64,000 bases of DNA from Fen-1254 sp963778945 (GTDB taxonomy: Bacteria > Bacteroidota > Ignavibacteria > UBA10030), in contig CAVZWL010000014.1 of NCBI GenBank assembly GCA_963778945.1, positions 281,490 to 345,489 on the forward strand, read 5' to 3'. Both the position numbers and the translations under genes were made by a program. Under the pieces are notes generated by a model. It ran no database searches. It was not told where the DNA came from and was given only the letters and a program-made list of their open reading frames with translations. Below, piece by piece: positions 18,300 through 28,432 of this stretch (positions are counted from its first letter, which is position 1; each line of letters opens with the position of its first letter).

Positions 18300-21031
18300 T
18301 ACGTCCAAATCGATTCACACATTCCTCTGTTATTCTCTCATGGAACTAGCTGTACAAGCTGTGATGCTGATGGGACTTTTTTCCCTGTCGATTTCAGGAG
18401 ACAAAAGCCTGCAGGATGCGCGGGTCAGGATGAAAGGAGAAATTGTATCACTCGAACAGGCGTTTCATATGATAGAGCAGCAGACCGAATTCAAATTTTT
18501 CTATATCAAGGATGATTTACCTTTACATGCAAAAGTTGCCGTGCCATCGGACGAGGAAAGTCTTTATAATATTCTCCGGAAGATTGCAAAAGAATGCAGT
18601 CTTACATTTAATCGCGTCGACAATCAAATCGTCGTAAAGAACGATTCTTCTTCATCCGAAATGTATAAAGTTCAGGGAATCGTCCGCGACGGTTCGACAC
18701 ACGATGCGCTTGCCTATGCAAATATCATGGTCAAAGGAGCACAGCTTGGAACGACAGCAGATGCAAACGGCAGGTTTGCCTTGAGCGTTCCGCAGGGAAA
18801 CGATACTCTTCGCTTTAGTTTCGTAGGATATAGGACGGTGGAGATTCCTCTTTTAATTCATGCAAATATGCAGCTTTCTATAAATCTTTTGGCAATAGAT
18901 GTCTTTTTACAGGACGTGACGGTTTATGCAAATCCTGATGTCGATGAACTGAGCCAAAAAGGGGTAAGCGCCCTCTCTCTTCAGAGCGAAACAATCAGAA
19001 AGATTACCGGCGTCATGACGGATGTGCTTCGCAGCGTTCAGATGCTTCCGGGCGTATCGAGCGATAATGAATTAAGCGCCAAGTTTAACGTTCATGGCGG
19101 AGATGCAAATGAAAATCTCGTTTTGATTGACGGCACACAGGTCTATGATCCTGTACCATATCAAGGAAGTATCCAATGTGAGTATCGGAATTTTTAATGT
19201 GGAGATGATTAAGAAGATGGATCTCATGACCGGCGGATTCAGCGCACGCTATGGAGACAAGATGAGCTCCGTGCTGGACATCGAATACCGGGAAGGCTGC
19301 ACCGATCGGATCAGAGGTCAGGCAAGTTTGAGCTTGACCGACTTTGATGCGCTCTTGGAAGGACCTCTCGGGAGCGATGGATCGTTCATTGTCTGCGCAC
19401 GACAAAGCTATACGCAATATATATTGAAACTTCTTAACGAAGCGCCCCAAATACACCCGTCCTTTTACGATATCCAGGGAGTAGTGGCGTACCATCTTGC
19501 AGCACAGGATAAGCTGCTCCTGAAATTCATTCATGCGGGCGATAATTTTACATACGACCCGACAACTACTTCTACAAATGTTTTAACAAATTCTTATTTT
19601 ACAGGCACGTACACGGGATCGTTGTCGCAATCATGGCATGATTCGACGGAGGAACATGCTCGCTATTTCAGCAGCATGTATGCGATCCAGAACAATTATG
19701 TCGCTTCTTCAGCGGCTCTGCTGAAATCGGAGATTTCGTACTATGACGAAATCGAGTCGGAACATTCCGATCAGCTTCATCTTTACGAAGACAAGTTTCA
19801 TTCCGTACCCATCACCGGCCCTATCAATGCTTTCTATAACAGCACATCCGATTACTTGTATGATAATAACCTTCATATCCGGATACTGGAATTCAATTCT
19901 TCGTATGATATGCAGGCGACGCATTTCTACGGTATTAAGACGGGTGCAAGCTATCAGCGCATCTTTTACTACCAGAATCTGACGGAACAAGAAACATTTT
20001 CTTTCTCAACGAATAATTATAAATATCCTAAAATAACCGACAGTCTATGGAATGTGAATCCTCTTGATCATGCATTCGGCAATATCAATGCAGAGTCTTT
20101 TAAAACGACCGGATATCTTGAAAATATTTTTCAAATCGGCGAAAAAGCAGTCGTTAATATCGGGGGAAGATTCGATTACTTTGATCTTAATAAAGACCTG
20201 ACGTGGAGTCCGCGTCTCAATATCGCATATAAGTTCAGTCCTGAATTTACAATGCGCGGGGCGTGGGGATATTTCTATCAATCACCTATCTACCAGCAGC
20301 TTGCCTCTTCCATTGCATCCGACACGAACACACAATCACAGCGGGCAATCCATTATATTCTCGGCGCCGATTACGACATCATTTCCGACGCGGAGGACCA
20401 TAAATTTTTTAAGTTGAAATTGGAAGCATACCACAAGACCTACAGCGATCTTATTTCGTCCACAGTTTCAAGTTCCGGCAGAATAAGTTATTCACGGAGA
20501 AATGATGCGATCGGGCGAGCAACGGGTCTCGATGCTTATTTGATGTATTCGACATCGAGTATGTCCGGATGGATAAGCTACAGTTTGCTGAAATCCGACC
20601 AGAAGATGTTGACGAACGATACGATCGGCTATTTCCCGAGGAATACAGACCAGCGGCACACTCTCGCGGTGGTTGCCGATTTTGATCTCGGCTCCGCATG
20701 GAGCATGAACACACGGGTAGTCTACGGCAGCGGATATCCGTATACTCCATCGGTTGCGGTTTATAATAAAGCTTCTCTCTCGTGGGAATGGCAGCTGGGG
20801 AAAACTAACTCTGTCTACCTGCCTGCCTATCAAAGAGTCGATGTTCGTGTGTCGAAGGACTTCGAAATTTTCGGATGCTCTTCATCCGCGTTCCTCGACA
20901 TCAGTAATCTTTTCGATTTCAAGAATGTCCAGGCATACGCATACCAGTTCGATAATAAAGGCAATCCGGAAATCGTCCCTCAGAATCTATGGCCGATCCT
21001 GCCTACACTGGGCATGACTATTCGATTTTGA
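18289..21031 (+). CDS. TonB-dependent transducer/receptor with STN domain, one frameshift
   Basis: About 914 residues when joined. A signal sequence is followed by an STN domain (SLEQAFHMIEQQTEFKFFYI, about 45-115), a carboxypeptidase-regulatory-like beta domain (VQGIVRDGSTHDALAYANI, FSFVGYRTVEI), the plug (ITGVMTDVLRSVQMLPGVSS, FNVHGGDANENLVLIDG) and an outer-membrane barrel ending LPTLGMTIRF. The STN domain marks a transducer that contacts FecR in the periplasm. The frame breaks near 19151, where one extra base separates IDGTQVYDP from YHIKEVSNVSIG. The start ATG at 18289 overlaps the fecR stop. No SusD-like partner follows, so the ligand is unknown. The divergent GH5-like enzyme hints at a glycan. 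Confidence 0.88.
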
Positions 21032-21098
21032 TCAATCCAGCGTCCTTTACCGCTGAACCTCCGTCACCGCACATTTTCATGCTTCGTTACAACAACCT

Positions 21099-22157
21099 TT
21101 ACCGTTCATCTTTTGGAAACGATCCCATCGTTTTTTCTTCGAGGATGCTTAAGATTTCCTGCGATTCTATCGAGCGCATGCAAACGAATGTTTTTATCGG
21201 ACATTTCTTCCCGCCGTGGATGGAGCAGGGCCGGCATGGAAGTCCCCTTGTCTCTACGACGATATCTTTCGGACCGTAAGGAGCAAAGCCGAATTCCGGA
21301 ACAGTCGCTCCGAAAATAGCAACGACCGGAGTTCCCATCGCCACTGCTATATGCATGGGAGCGCTGTCGTTGGAGAGCAGCAGCTTGCATCGTTTGATAA
21401 CCTCTGCAGACTGGAGCAGAGATAGTTTTCCGGCAAAATTAAGGCAACCGGTCTTTCCAGCCGATCGGCATATCTCTTCGCAGATGTCCTCGTCTTCTTT
21501 TCCTCCGATCAGGATAACCGTATTTTTTTCTGCAAGTTTTTTTGCGACTTCTGCAAATCGTTCCGGCAGCCACTGTTTTGTTTTCCAGACGGTTCCCGGC
21601 GCGATGCAAATCCGCGGCTTTTCTCCTTCTGCGTCATAGGGCCGGAACAATCGATCCACTTCCTCTCCATCCCGAAACGATGGATAAAGCTTCGGCAGTT
21701 CTTTCTCCGGAGGACCAATTCCCAGCGGCTGCAGCAATGAATAGTTCCGCTCAACCTCGTGCTTGTTCGGATCATAACGAACGCGCTCGGTAAAAAATAT
21801 CCTTCCAGCGCTCCTGTCGAATCCGATTCTATGCGGAATATTCGACAGCCCGGCAAGCAGTGCACTTCGAAGAGAGCGATGCGGCACAATCGCAAGATCG
21901 TATTTTCCGAGCCGTAATCTTTGAACCAGCCGGAAGAACCCTGCAAGCCCTTTGTCCGATTTTCTCTTATCGTAAGATATAACCCTGTCAATGTGAGGAT
22001 TGTTGGCCAGTAAATCCAAAACACGCGGAATGACGACAGCATCGATCGAAGCATTCGGGAAATGCCGTTTCAAAACCTGAATCATGGGCAGCGTGAGAAT
22101 CACATCTCCGGCAAAAGCAGTTTGAATAATAAGAATTTTCTTCAATTCCGGAATCAT
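21099..22157 (-). CDS. Glycosyltransferase family 9 (heptosyltransferase-like)
   Basis: 352 residues with the GT-B fold of ADP-heptose:LPS heptosyltransferases. The N-terminus is MIPELKKILIIQTAFAGDVI, then ILTLPMIQVLKRHFP. The donor site region has CIAPGTVWKTKQWLPERF, ILIGGKEDED, LLLSNDSAPMHIAVAMGTPV and FGATVPEFGFAPYGP. It probably adds a core sugar to lipid A-linked oligosaccharide on the inner leaflet. The start at 22157 is chosen because its ATG overlaps the lpxL-like stop (ATGA), a classic coupled junction. An upstream in-frame start at 22214 would lie inside the neighbour. The cysteine-rich tail GLPCRPCSIHGGKKCPIKTF is common in WaaF relatives. Confidence 0.9.
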   Translation of the reverse strand: MIPELKKILIIQTAFAGDVILTLPMIQVLKRHFPNASIDAVVIPRVLDLLANNPHIDRVISYDKRKSDKGLAGFFRLVQRLRLGKYDLAIVPHRSLRSALLAGLSNIPHRIGFDRSAGRIFFTERVRYDPNKHEVERNYSLLQPLGIGPPEKELPKLYPSFRDGEEVDRLFRPYDAEGEKPRICIAPGTVWKTKQWLPERFAEVAKKLAEKNTVILIGGKEDEDICEEICRSAGKTGCLNFAGKLSLLQSAEVIKRCKLLLSNDSAPMHIAVAMGTPVVAIFGATVPEFGFAPYGPKDIVVETRGLPCRPCSIHGGKKCPIKTFVCMRSIESQEILSILEEKTMGSFPKDER

Positions 22158-23062
22158 AACGATACTTGTTTTCTGTCCAGAGCGTGTTTCCAGCGTTTGT
22201 GCATCCACATCCATTGTTCCGGATGTTCTCGAATTAATTGTTCAGTTAATTTTGTATGTCTCTGTGTTAATTCTGAGATATTTTCTTTCGATGCGCCGAT
22301 GAGATCATCAGATGGAACCTTGTGAAACTTCACCCTGTACGTTCCGTCCGGCTGACGCACTGCCAGCCCTACAAGAATCGGAGCGCCTGTTCGGAGACTG
22401 AAGACTGCAGGACCCTGGAACGTCGGAACAAAACGTCCGAAAAACTCCGCTTCTACGCTTTCCATTGCGGCGGCCTGATCGACGGCCATTGCGACAGCAC
22501 CTCCTGCCTGGAGTGTTCTAAGAATTTCCCTTACACTCCGCTCCATAGGCAGCACAACAGCGCCGAATTTTTTCCGATATTCATGAATACACCTATGGAT
22601 CAGCGGATTCGATTGAACTTTTTCCATAGCAATACACGGAACAGCTAAATGACTCTTCGTGACCAGCGCGTTCAATTCCCAGTTTCCGAAATGCGCCGAA
22701 ATGAGAACGCATCCTTTTCCGGATGCAACCGTATTTAAGAGAAAATCGGGATTTTCTATAACAATAAATCGTTGCAGTGTTTCGACTGTAAATCGCGGCA
22801 CCCAGAGTAATTCAAGTAAAGCTGCCGCTACGCTTTTAAACGAAAGCCGGACGATCTTTTCCAATTCTTCACGTGATTTTTCCGGATACGCATTAAGGAG
22901 ATTCTGCATGGCGACATCCCGGCGTTTCTTCAGGAGTGGATAAAGAGTATCGACCAGCAATGACGCGGCATGATGAAGCGCTGAAACCGGCAGCAGTCTA
23001 ACAAGAAAACCGAGGCCGAGAAAGAGGACGTATTCAATGCGATGTTTAATTTTCTTTTCCAT
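22154..23062 (-). CDS. Lipid A biosynthesis acyltransferase (LpxL/HtrB family)
   Basis: Inner-membrane enzyme that adds a secondary acyl chain to lipid A. Starting at 23062 (MEKKIKHRIEYVLFLGLGFL) gives 302 residues with an N-terminal membrane helix. The catalytic H-x4-E motif is HFGNWE (His124, Glu129), followed by the FGAVVLPMERSVREIL and VDQAAAMESVEAEFFGR regions. Near the end, EQWMWMHKRWK is the family C-terminal signature. A longer open frame upstream reads through low-complexity repeats and is rejected. It is coupled by a four-base overlap to the GT9 gene, making a small LPS operon. Confidence 0.92.
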   Translation of the reverse strand: MEKKIKHRIEYVLFLGLGFLVRLLPVSALHHAASLLVDTLYPLLKKRRDVAMQNLLNAYPEKSREELEKIVRLSFKSVAAALLELLWVPRFTVETLQRFIVIENPDFLLNTVASGKGCVLISAHFGNWELNALVTKSHLAVPCIAMEKVQSNPLIHRCIHEYRKKFGAVVLPMERSVREILRTLQAGGAVAMAVDQAAAMESVEAEFFGRFVPTFQGPAVFSLRTGAPILVGLAVRQPDGTYRVKFHKVPSDDLIGASKENISELTQRHTKLTEQLIREHPEQWMWMHKRWKHALDRKQVSL

Positions 23063-23082
23063 TTTTAAAAGATGTAAACCGT

Positions 23083-23205
23083 GAACTGTGAACGGTGAAT
23101 GGTGAATGGTAAACATTGATTCGATAACTTGATATCCCAATGGTCCAATAACTAAACAACCGAATAACCGAAGAACTGAATAACTGAATAACCGAAGAAT
23201 TCAAC
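23083..23205. repeat. Degenerate short tandem repeats
   Basis: Two low-complexity tracts between yjbQ and the lpxL-like gene. One is made of GTGAACGGTGAATGGTGAATGGT-like 7-9 base units. The other is made of GAATAACTGAATAACCGAAGAA-like 8-16 base units. They are imperfect and non-coding. They may be slippage-prone filler in the lpxL promoter region. Confidence 0.6.
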
Positions 23206-23210
23206 AACTC

Positions 23211-23624
23211 TCACTCTCCCATAACTTTCACGATAAGCCGCTTGCGGCGCTGGCCGTCGAATTCCGCATAATAAATTTGCTGCCATGGGCCAAAATCCAG
23301 CCTTGCACCTGTAACCGGGACAATGACCTCATGATGAATGAGCAGACTTTTTAGATGCGAATCTCCATTCGTCTCGCCCGTATGATGATGCCTGTATTCG
23401 CGCTTAAACGGCGCTAGTGTTTCAAGCCACTCATCAATATCCTGAATAAGTCCCGTTTCGGCATCGTTCACATACACTCCCGCTGTAATATGCATAGCAG
23501 AGACCAGTACCATTCCATCCTGAATCCCGCTCTTTGCAAGGATGTCCTCCACCTGAGGTGTAATATTGATATATTCACGATGTTTTTTTGTGTTGAACCA
23601 GAGATATTCGGTATACGATTTCAT
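23211..23624 (-). CDS. yjbQ: YjbQ/UPF0047 family protein
   Basis: 137 residues covering the whole family. ILAKSGIQDGMVLVSAMHIT, YRHHHTGETNGDSHLKSLL and GPWQQIYYAEFDGQRRKR are near-invariant, including the His cluster HHHTGETNGDSH that binds metal. Known members show weak thiamine-phosphate synthase activity; the true role is unsettled. GGGAAATCCT precedes the ATG. It lies 12 bases after the GH13-like gene and is probably the last gene of the GH57-GH13-yjbQ transcript. Confidence 0.95.
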   Translation of the reverse strand: MKSYTEYLWFNTKKHREYINITPQVEDILAKSGIQDGMVLVSAMHITAGVYVNDAETGLIQDIDEWLETLAPFKREYRHHHTGETNGDSHLKSLLIHHEVIVPVTGARLDFGPWQQIYYAEFDGQRRKRLIVKVMGE

Positions 23625-23636
23625 AGGATTTCCCTT

Positions 23637-25399
23637 TTATTTGAGCGGCTGAAGAACGGCAAAGCCGAATGCAGGAAGTTCAATCAATAACGTATTATGA
23701 TCCGGAATATATTCTTTTTTTGATACAACATCCTGCCATCGGTATGACATCAGAATGTTCCCCTTCAATGCTGCAACGCGAGGCTCGTTCGAAATATTCA
23801 TAACCACTGCTGCCGTATCGTATCCGAGAGTCCTGATAAATGAATAAATTGTTCGCGGATCAACGGCCGAAATATAATCATATCGTCCTTTAACGAGCGC
23901 CGGATGATTTGCGCGAATTGCCATGAATTGCCCGATGAGCTGCAAGGCATCCGAATTGCCGGCAATTTCTTCCGCTCCAAGAACGGGAACACCTGGATAA
24001 GTCAAGCGAAAAAAGATTGATTCTCTCTCCTGAGCCGGATCGTTCGAATGTTTTCTCAATTCATCCGTACGCGCGAACACAGCGCCATCAGGAAACAACC
24101 GGACTTCCCGACTTAAAAGTTTCTGAAAAACAGATGCAGAAGTCGTTCCTCTTAAAACCTTGTTCAATACCGCACCGACGTCAAACGATCCGGAAATATC
24201 GAAGGCGCCTTCCTGCTGTTCCGGAATATCCTCTTCTGAAATCAGCAAAACAGGTTTATTCTTTTCCAGCTGAATTTTGGCGCTAAGCCAGAAATCCACC
24301 GGGATATTGCCCGACCCGATACAGCGGAAACCGTCGAAACCGACCTTAGCAGACCAGTATTCAAGTACCGCAATCATATATTTTCGCAGCTCGTGCCTGT
24401 TATAATTGAGCTTTGCAACATCGTCTGCACCTGCATACGGCGCGACAATCTCTCCCTTTTCGTTTTGTGCACGTACCATTCGGGATACTGCATAAGGAGC
24501 GAATTGTCCCACGAGGTACAATTCACCACAAAATCCATTATCACCTTTATTCCGCTGCTGTGAGATTCTCTAATCAATGATTTTAAATCATCGAGGTTTC
24601 CATATTCTTCATTGATACCGTAATAATCCTGAACCGAATATGGATTTTCCGCTGCCCCCCTCCTATTGAGCTGGCCGGCCGGATGCAGGGGAGAAAGGCA
24701 GAGAAGCGTAATGCCGCTGCGTTTGAGGTCTGGAATTATTTTCCGCAGCATTGTAAAAGAACTGCCTGCAGGCAGCAAACGAAGATCGGCTTCACAGAGA
24801 ACTGCATCGCTAAGTTCATTATTTAGGGAAGAATCATGGACCGCATCATGGGCGGCAGATTGCGTCTCTTGATCATTATCTACCGGAATCAATTTTACAG
24901 GAGCGTAAAAATTGGCCGATCCCGAATGATTTATAAGTTCGAGGACGATCTCATTTGATCCGTTTTGAAGCGCAGCAGAGGCATCGACGGAAAATTCGTC
25001 GTCATAGCCGATATGCAGACCGGCCGGAACTCCATTTATCCAAATTTTCATGTCATCATCCGATCCGGCAAAGCAGATCCTGGCATGCTCGGGTTTTTCC
25101 GCCAAGTCGAACTTTTTTGCATACCAAACGATTGCATGAGGTTCATCGGGAACGGCATGACGTTCTTTTACCTGAGAAATTTCTTTTTCATACCACCGGT
25201 TTCGGTCAAAACCGGAAATAAACCAACGCTCGGACTCTCCCCGCCCGAGCGAATCAATCTGAGAAAGCCATATTCCTTTCAATGCCTGTCCGCTTTCATC
25301 GTCCCAAGACAACCAAACAGCGATGATTAGAACCATCGAGAGCACAAAGAGAGCTGCAAGAATAGCCAGTATTTTCCTGAATCCGAACATATCGATCAT
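23637..25399 (-). CDS. Membrane-anchored GH13-like protein lacking the catalytic nucleophile, one frameshift
   Basis: About 587 residues. An N-terminal signal anchor (ILAILAALFVLSMVLIIAVW) is followed by a galactose-binding-like beta domain (ARICFAGSDDDMKIWINGVP) and then a GH13 barrel: GITLLCLSPLHPAG, VQDYYGINEEYGNLDDLKSL, GIKVIMDFVVNCTS. GH13 region II should read GFRCD but here is GFDGFRCIGSGNIP, so the nucleophile Asp is Ile. The region III Glu (LLISEEDIPE) remains, and region IV is altered (FARTDELR for the usual F-T-x-N-H-D). It is therefore probably inactive on alpha-glucosidic bonds and may bind sugar. A frameshift in the four T at 24463-24466 splits the gene. It starts six bases after the GH57 stop, so they are co-transcribed. 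Confidence 0.8.
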
Positions 25400-25405
25400 G
25401 CGAGG

Positions 25406-27619
25406 TCAGATTTTCCCAAAAGTATCGAAAAGGAAAACGGTTCCATTTTCTGTCCGCTCCAGATGCACTTTTCTGTTCAAGTATGGAAATTCTTCGCCGG
25501 GCATCCAATTCCCTTCGCCTCCGCTGTTTGTATATTTATATTCCAGATCCGTTCCGACCGGAAATTTCAACTCGATGGTCCAAATTCCATCCCCGTCTTT
25601 TTGATCTCCATGTGTTCCGTCATCATAGAGCCGGACGCGGTTCGGCACCCAGTTCCCAAGCTGCTCATGATTCCCGGCGATATAGATGCTTTTGCGAACA
25701 TAGTGGTCGCGTGCATCGCATTGGAAAAGCACTGTCACAAGGTCTCCGCTGCTTTGAGCCATAGTTCCCTGCTCAAGGGAACCGTGAGACTTTTCTGGCT
25801 GCGCTATAATCGGTTTAAATTTTCTCGGCGGCATTTTTCCTCCAGCCAATTCTGAAAATTTGTATATATTTTTTATGTGCGTTATGAATGCAATATCGAA
25901 TGGGCGGTCTCCTGCCGGGGCATTTTGATCCGTCCCGTACCACCAGAACCAATCCGATCCCTCGGCTGCATAGAGAGATTCCCATGCACGATAGGCGTAC
26001 CACGCCTTGGTTCCTGAACGAGGAACTTTTTTCTTCGGATCCGGCTGCGGCAGACCGGATACATCCAGATCTTTCCGGGCAGTGAGCAAATATTCCCACG
26101 CCTGATTTTCTTCATCTTCGCCGATCCAGGTATCGTAATTCGCATTGATCCATGACCCCGGCCAAAGCCGTTCGATTTTAGGAAATTTTGCTATGGAATG
26201 AGCAGGTATATTCCTCTGCGGATTCCCTTTCATGTATTCGGTTACCGTCGTCGTTATCACCCGGCTGTCAGCGTGCAGTTCTGTTAGTTTCCGATATAAT
26301 GCATTTTGGAATGTCTTTCCGTCATTATCGAACCGGTACCATTCCCATGCGTTTTCGCCGTCCAGAATGACTGTAAGCAGGCGGTCAGGCTCATTCTCCT
26401 GAGGCAAATAGCGGAGCACATGCGCAATAAAATCGTTCGCAGCATCTTCGCCGTAATAATTCTTGTATACAAATCCGATTTTATCGCTTAATTCTGTTTC
26501 CCGAAAAACAATGACTGTTCCGTCTTTTTTGCCTCCCCTGGATGCCGCGGCATACGGATAATAACACGGCTGCCCTTCCGGTTTTGAACGGGCCAATATT
26601 TTTTCATCCGTGGCAATCCATGATATTCCCTCACGCGCAAAAATAGGAAGTATTTCATGTGCCACCGATCCTTCACCCGGCCACATGCCTCTCGGATGGA
26701 CACCGAATATTTCCTTAAAATATCGCATTGACTTCGCCACTTGAATTTCCGCATCTTGCGGGTACTGAAAACGGGCCGGCATAGGGTCAAGCGGCTGACA
26801 GGTTTTGGCAATATCGGAATCGTAAAGGAGAGGCATAATCGGATGATAATACGGCGTCGTAATGATTTCTATCTGTCCTTTATGAGAACCGGGCCGATAC
26901 ATCAGTTTTTTATGAAGCGGTACGATAGCCGCTAAAACTTTGACCGTTTCGGCAACGATCCGATTGCAGTCGTCTTCGGTAATCGTGCGGGCTGCAAAAT
27001 AACAGCCGTGCTCATCCCTGTTCAGTAAATCGGCCAGGTCGAGTATGCTGCCGTCTGCCAGGACGTGCTTTCCTGCATAAAAATCCGGATCGAAATAGGC
27101 TGCATAAAACCAAAATTTGATTTCCCGCATATCCTGTTCGGTCAGGATTTCCAGTCCTCCATTCCAGAATTTTTTCTGAATGGCCTGATATTGCGGAAAG
27201 CGCGCAATCATAACGTCGCTGATTCCGAATGCATTCCACACGTTTGTGAGAAGATACTTTTTATCCTCTGCTGAAAAATCAGCGGTCGGTTTGAGAGCCA
27301 GGTCGATCCAGGGATCGGTTTTTCCTCCGAATTGTTTAAAATATTTTTCGGTATCGATGCGGTTCTTTTTCCTATCCAGGGAGGGAGAAAGCCGGTTCAC
27401 ATAGCATTCCTGAAGCTGATAGAGGAGCGAAGAAGTCAAATTGACCGTATAATGAATATCAGGATAGCTCTGAGCAATAGAAGCCATGTCATAGTAGTCC
27501 TTCGTACCATGTGTTCTGACCCATGGGCCTTGTAATTGATCGCTTTCCGGATCGAGATACAGCGGCTGATGCTGGTGCCAGATAATATTAAGATATAACG
27601 TCCCTTTTTGAGTATTCAT
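25406..27619 (-). CDS. GH57 alpha-amylase/pullulanase-like enzyme with C-terminal starch-binding domain
   Basis: 737 residues. GH57 region 1 is HQHQP at 15-19. The nucleophile region is RGMWPGEGSVAHEIL, region 4 is TVILDGENAWEWYRF with the likely acid Asp, and GISWIATDEKIL supplies another conserved segment. The C-terminal 110 residues (VLFQCDARDHYVRKSIYIAG, LEYKYTNSGGEGNWMPGEEF) resemble a CBM20 starch-binding domain. No signal peptide is seen, so it probably acts on cytoplasmic glycogen or maltodextrin. The start at 27619 is chosen because homology begins at TLYLNIIWHQHQP; the longer frame to 27700 has no support. It leads a transcript with the GH13-like gene and yjbQ. Confidence 0.9.
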   Translation of the reverse strand: MNTQKGTLYLNIIWHQHQPLYLDPESDQLQGPWVRTHGTKDYYDMASIAQSYPDIHYTVNLTSSLLYQLQECYVNRLSPSLDRKKNRIDTEKYFKQFGGKTDPWIDLALKPTADFSAEDKKYLLTNVWNAFGISDVMIARFPQYQAIQKKFWNGGLEILTEQDMREIKFWFYAAYFDPDFYAGKHVLADGSILDLADLLNRDEHGCYFAARTITEDDCNRIVAETVKVLAAIVPLHKKLMYRPGSHKGQIEIITTPYYHPIMPLLYDSDIAKTCQPLDPMPARFQYPQDAEIQVAKSMRYFKEIFGVHPRGMWPGEGSVAHEILPIFAREGISWIATDEKILARSKPEGQPCYYPYAAASRGGKKDGTVIVFRETELSDKIGFVYKNYYGEDAANDFIAHVLRYLPQENEPDRLLTVILDGENAWEWYRFDNDGKTFQNALYRKLTELHADSRVITTTVTEYMKGNPQRNIPAHSIAKFPKIERLWPGSWINANYDTWIGEDEENQAWEYLLTARKDLDVSGLPQPDPKKKVPRSGTKAWYAYRAWESLYAAEGSDWFWWYGTDQNAPAGDRPFDIAFITHIKNIYKFSELAGGKMPPRKFKPIIAQPEKSHGSLEQGTMAQSSGDLVTVLFQCDARDHYVRKSIYIAGNHEQLGNWVPNRVRLYDDGTHGDQKDGDGIWTIELKFPVGTDLEYKYTNSGGEGNWMPGEEFPYLNRKVHLERTENGTVFLFDTFGKI

Positions 27620-27730
27620 GCTTTCTTGCGCCCAAGGATTACGATGCTTATTTTTCGATAAAGTACAGATATTCAAGTGAATGTCCAAGTTATGAAACAA
27701 AAAACTGAGATATCTGTATTGAGAGGATGG

Positions 27731-27758
27731 AAAAAAACGCCGGCAAAAGTTGCCGGCG
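27731..27758 (-). terminator. Rho-independent terminator of the HU gene
   Basis: Perfect CGCCGGCAA / TTGCCGGCG hairpin at 27738-27758, followed on the minus strand by seven T (27731-27737), 27 bases after the HU stop. Confidence 0.9.
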
Positions 27759-27784
27759 CTTCAAAAAAAACGATCAATCGTCGT

Positions 27785-28072
27785 TTACTTCTTGCTGAGA
27801 ATTGCTTCTTTTGCGGCTTTCGCAACGCGGAATTTTACAACTGTTTTTGCCGGGATTTGAATTTGTTCGCCGGTAGCCGGATTACGGCCAATACGTGCTT
27901 TTCTATCAACGAGAACGAGCTTTCCAATTCCGGGCAATGTAAAAGAATTCTTCGCTTCCCGATACGCCAATGAAGCTATTTCTTCCAAAAGTGTTACTGC
28001 AACCTTTTTCTTTAAATCGAATTTGCTGGCTATATGCGCAGCAATTTGACTTTTGGTCATTGTTTTTCCCAT
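27785..28072 (-). CDS. HU/IHF-type DNA-binding protein
   Basis: 95-residue nucleoid protein of the HU family. The helical dimer half is TKSQIAAHIASKFDLKKKVA; the beta arm carries FTLPGIGKLVLVDRKARIGR and NPATGEQIQIPAKTVVKFRV, with the intercalating Pro in the arm-tip GRNPATGE. The start at 28072 is preferred because AAGG lies eight bases upstream; an ATG six bases earlier is too close to it. The lysine-rich helix 2 (KKKVAVTLLEEI) is typical. A single-gene unit with its own terminator. Confidence 0.93.
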   Translation of the reverse strand: MGKTMTKSQIAAHIASKFDLKKKVAVTLLEEIASLAYREAKNSFTLPGIGKLVLVDRKARIGRNPATGEQIQIPAKTVVKFRVAKAAKEAILSKK

Positions 28073-28115
28073 ATGCATGCCCTTATTATATTAGTGTTAG
28101 TGAATAGAAAAATCC

Positions 28116-28132
28116 GAAGAGTAAAACTCTTC
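28116..28132 (-). promoter_or_regulatory. Palindrome in the HU leader
   Basis: GAAGAGT-AAA-ACTCTTC, a perfect seven-base inverted repeat about 45 bases upstream of the HU start. It could be an operator or a leader hairpin. No further evidence is visible. The rest of the 360 bases between here and the insertion sequence is AT-rich with no gene. Confidence 0.3.
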
Positions 28133-28432
28133 AGATTGCCTTAGATATATGCACAAAATATAGGGATTTTAACACAAATGTCAATAAGAAAATCGCTTAT
28201 TTTCTTAAAAAAAAAATTAAGGGAATCCCCTAAGTCCATATTTCCTCTCAAAGTCGTCAAAAAAGGCCATTTTACGACATTTCATTATCTTTACGATTAT
28301 TTTTAAAAAACCTATTTTAGCAGCAATTTGCAAATTATGCGAATAAGCTCCACAGTTTCGCTGTATATACCCGCATTCGGAGTATCCAATGAATTGGAAT
28401 GAGAACAGAATACAAAGGAAAAATTCTTTTAA

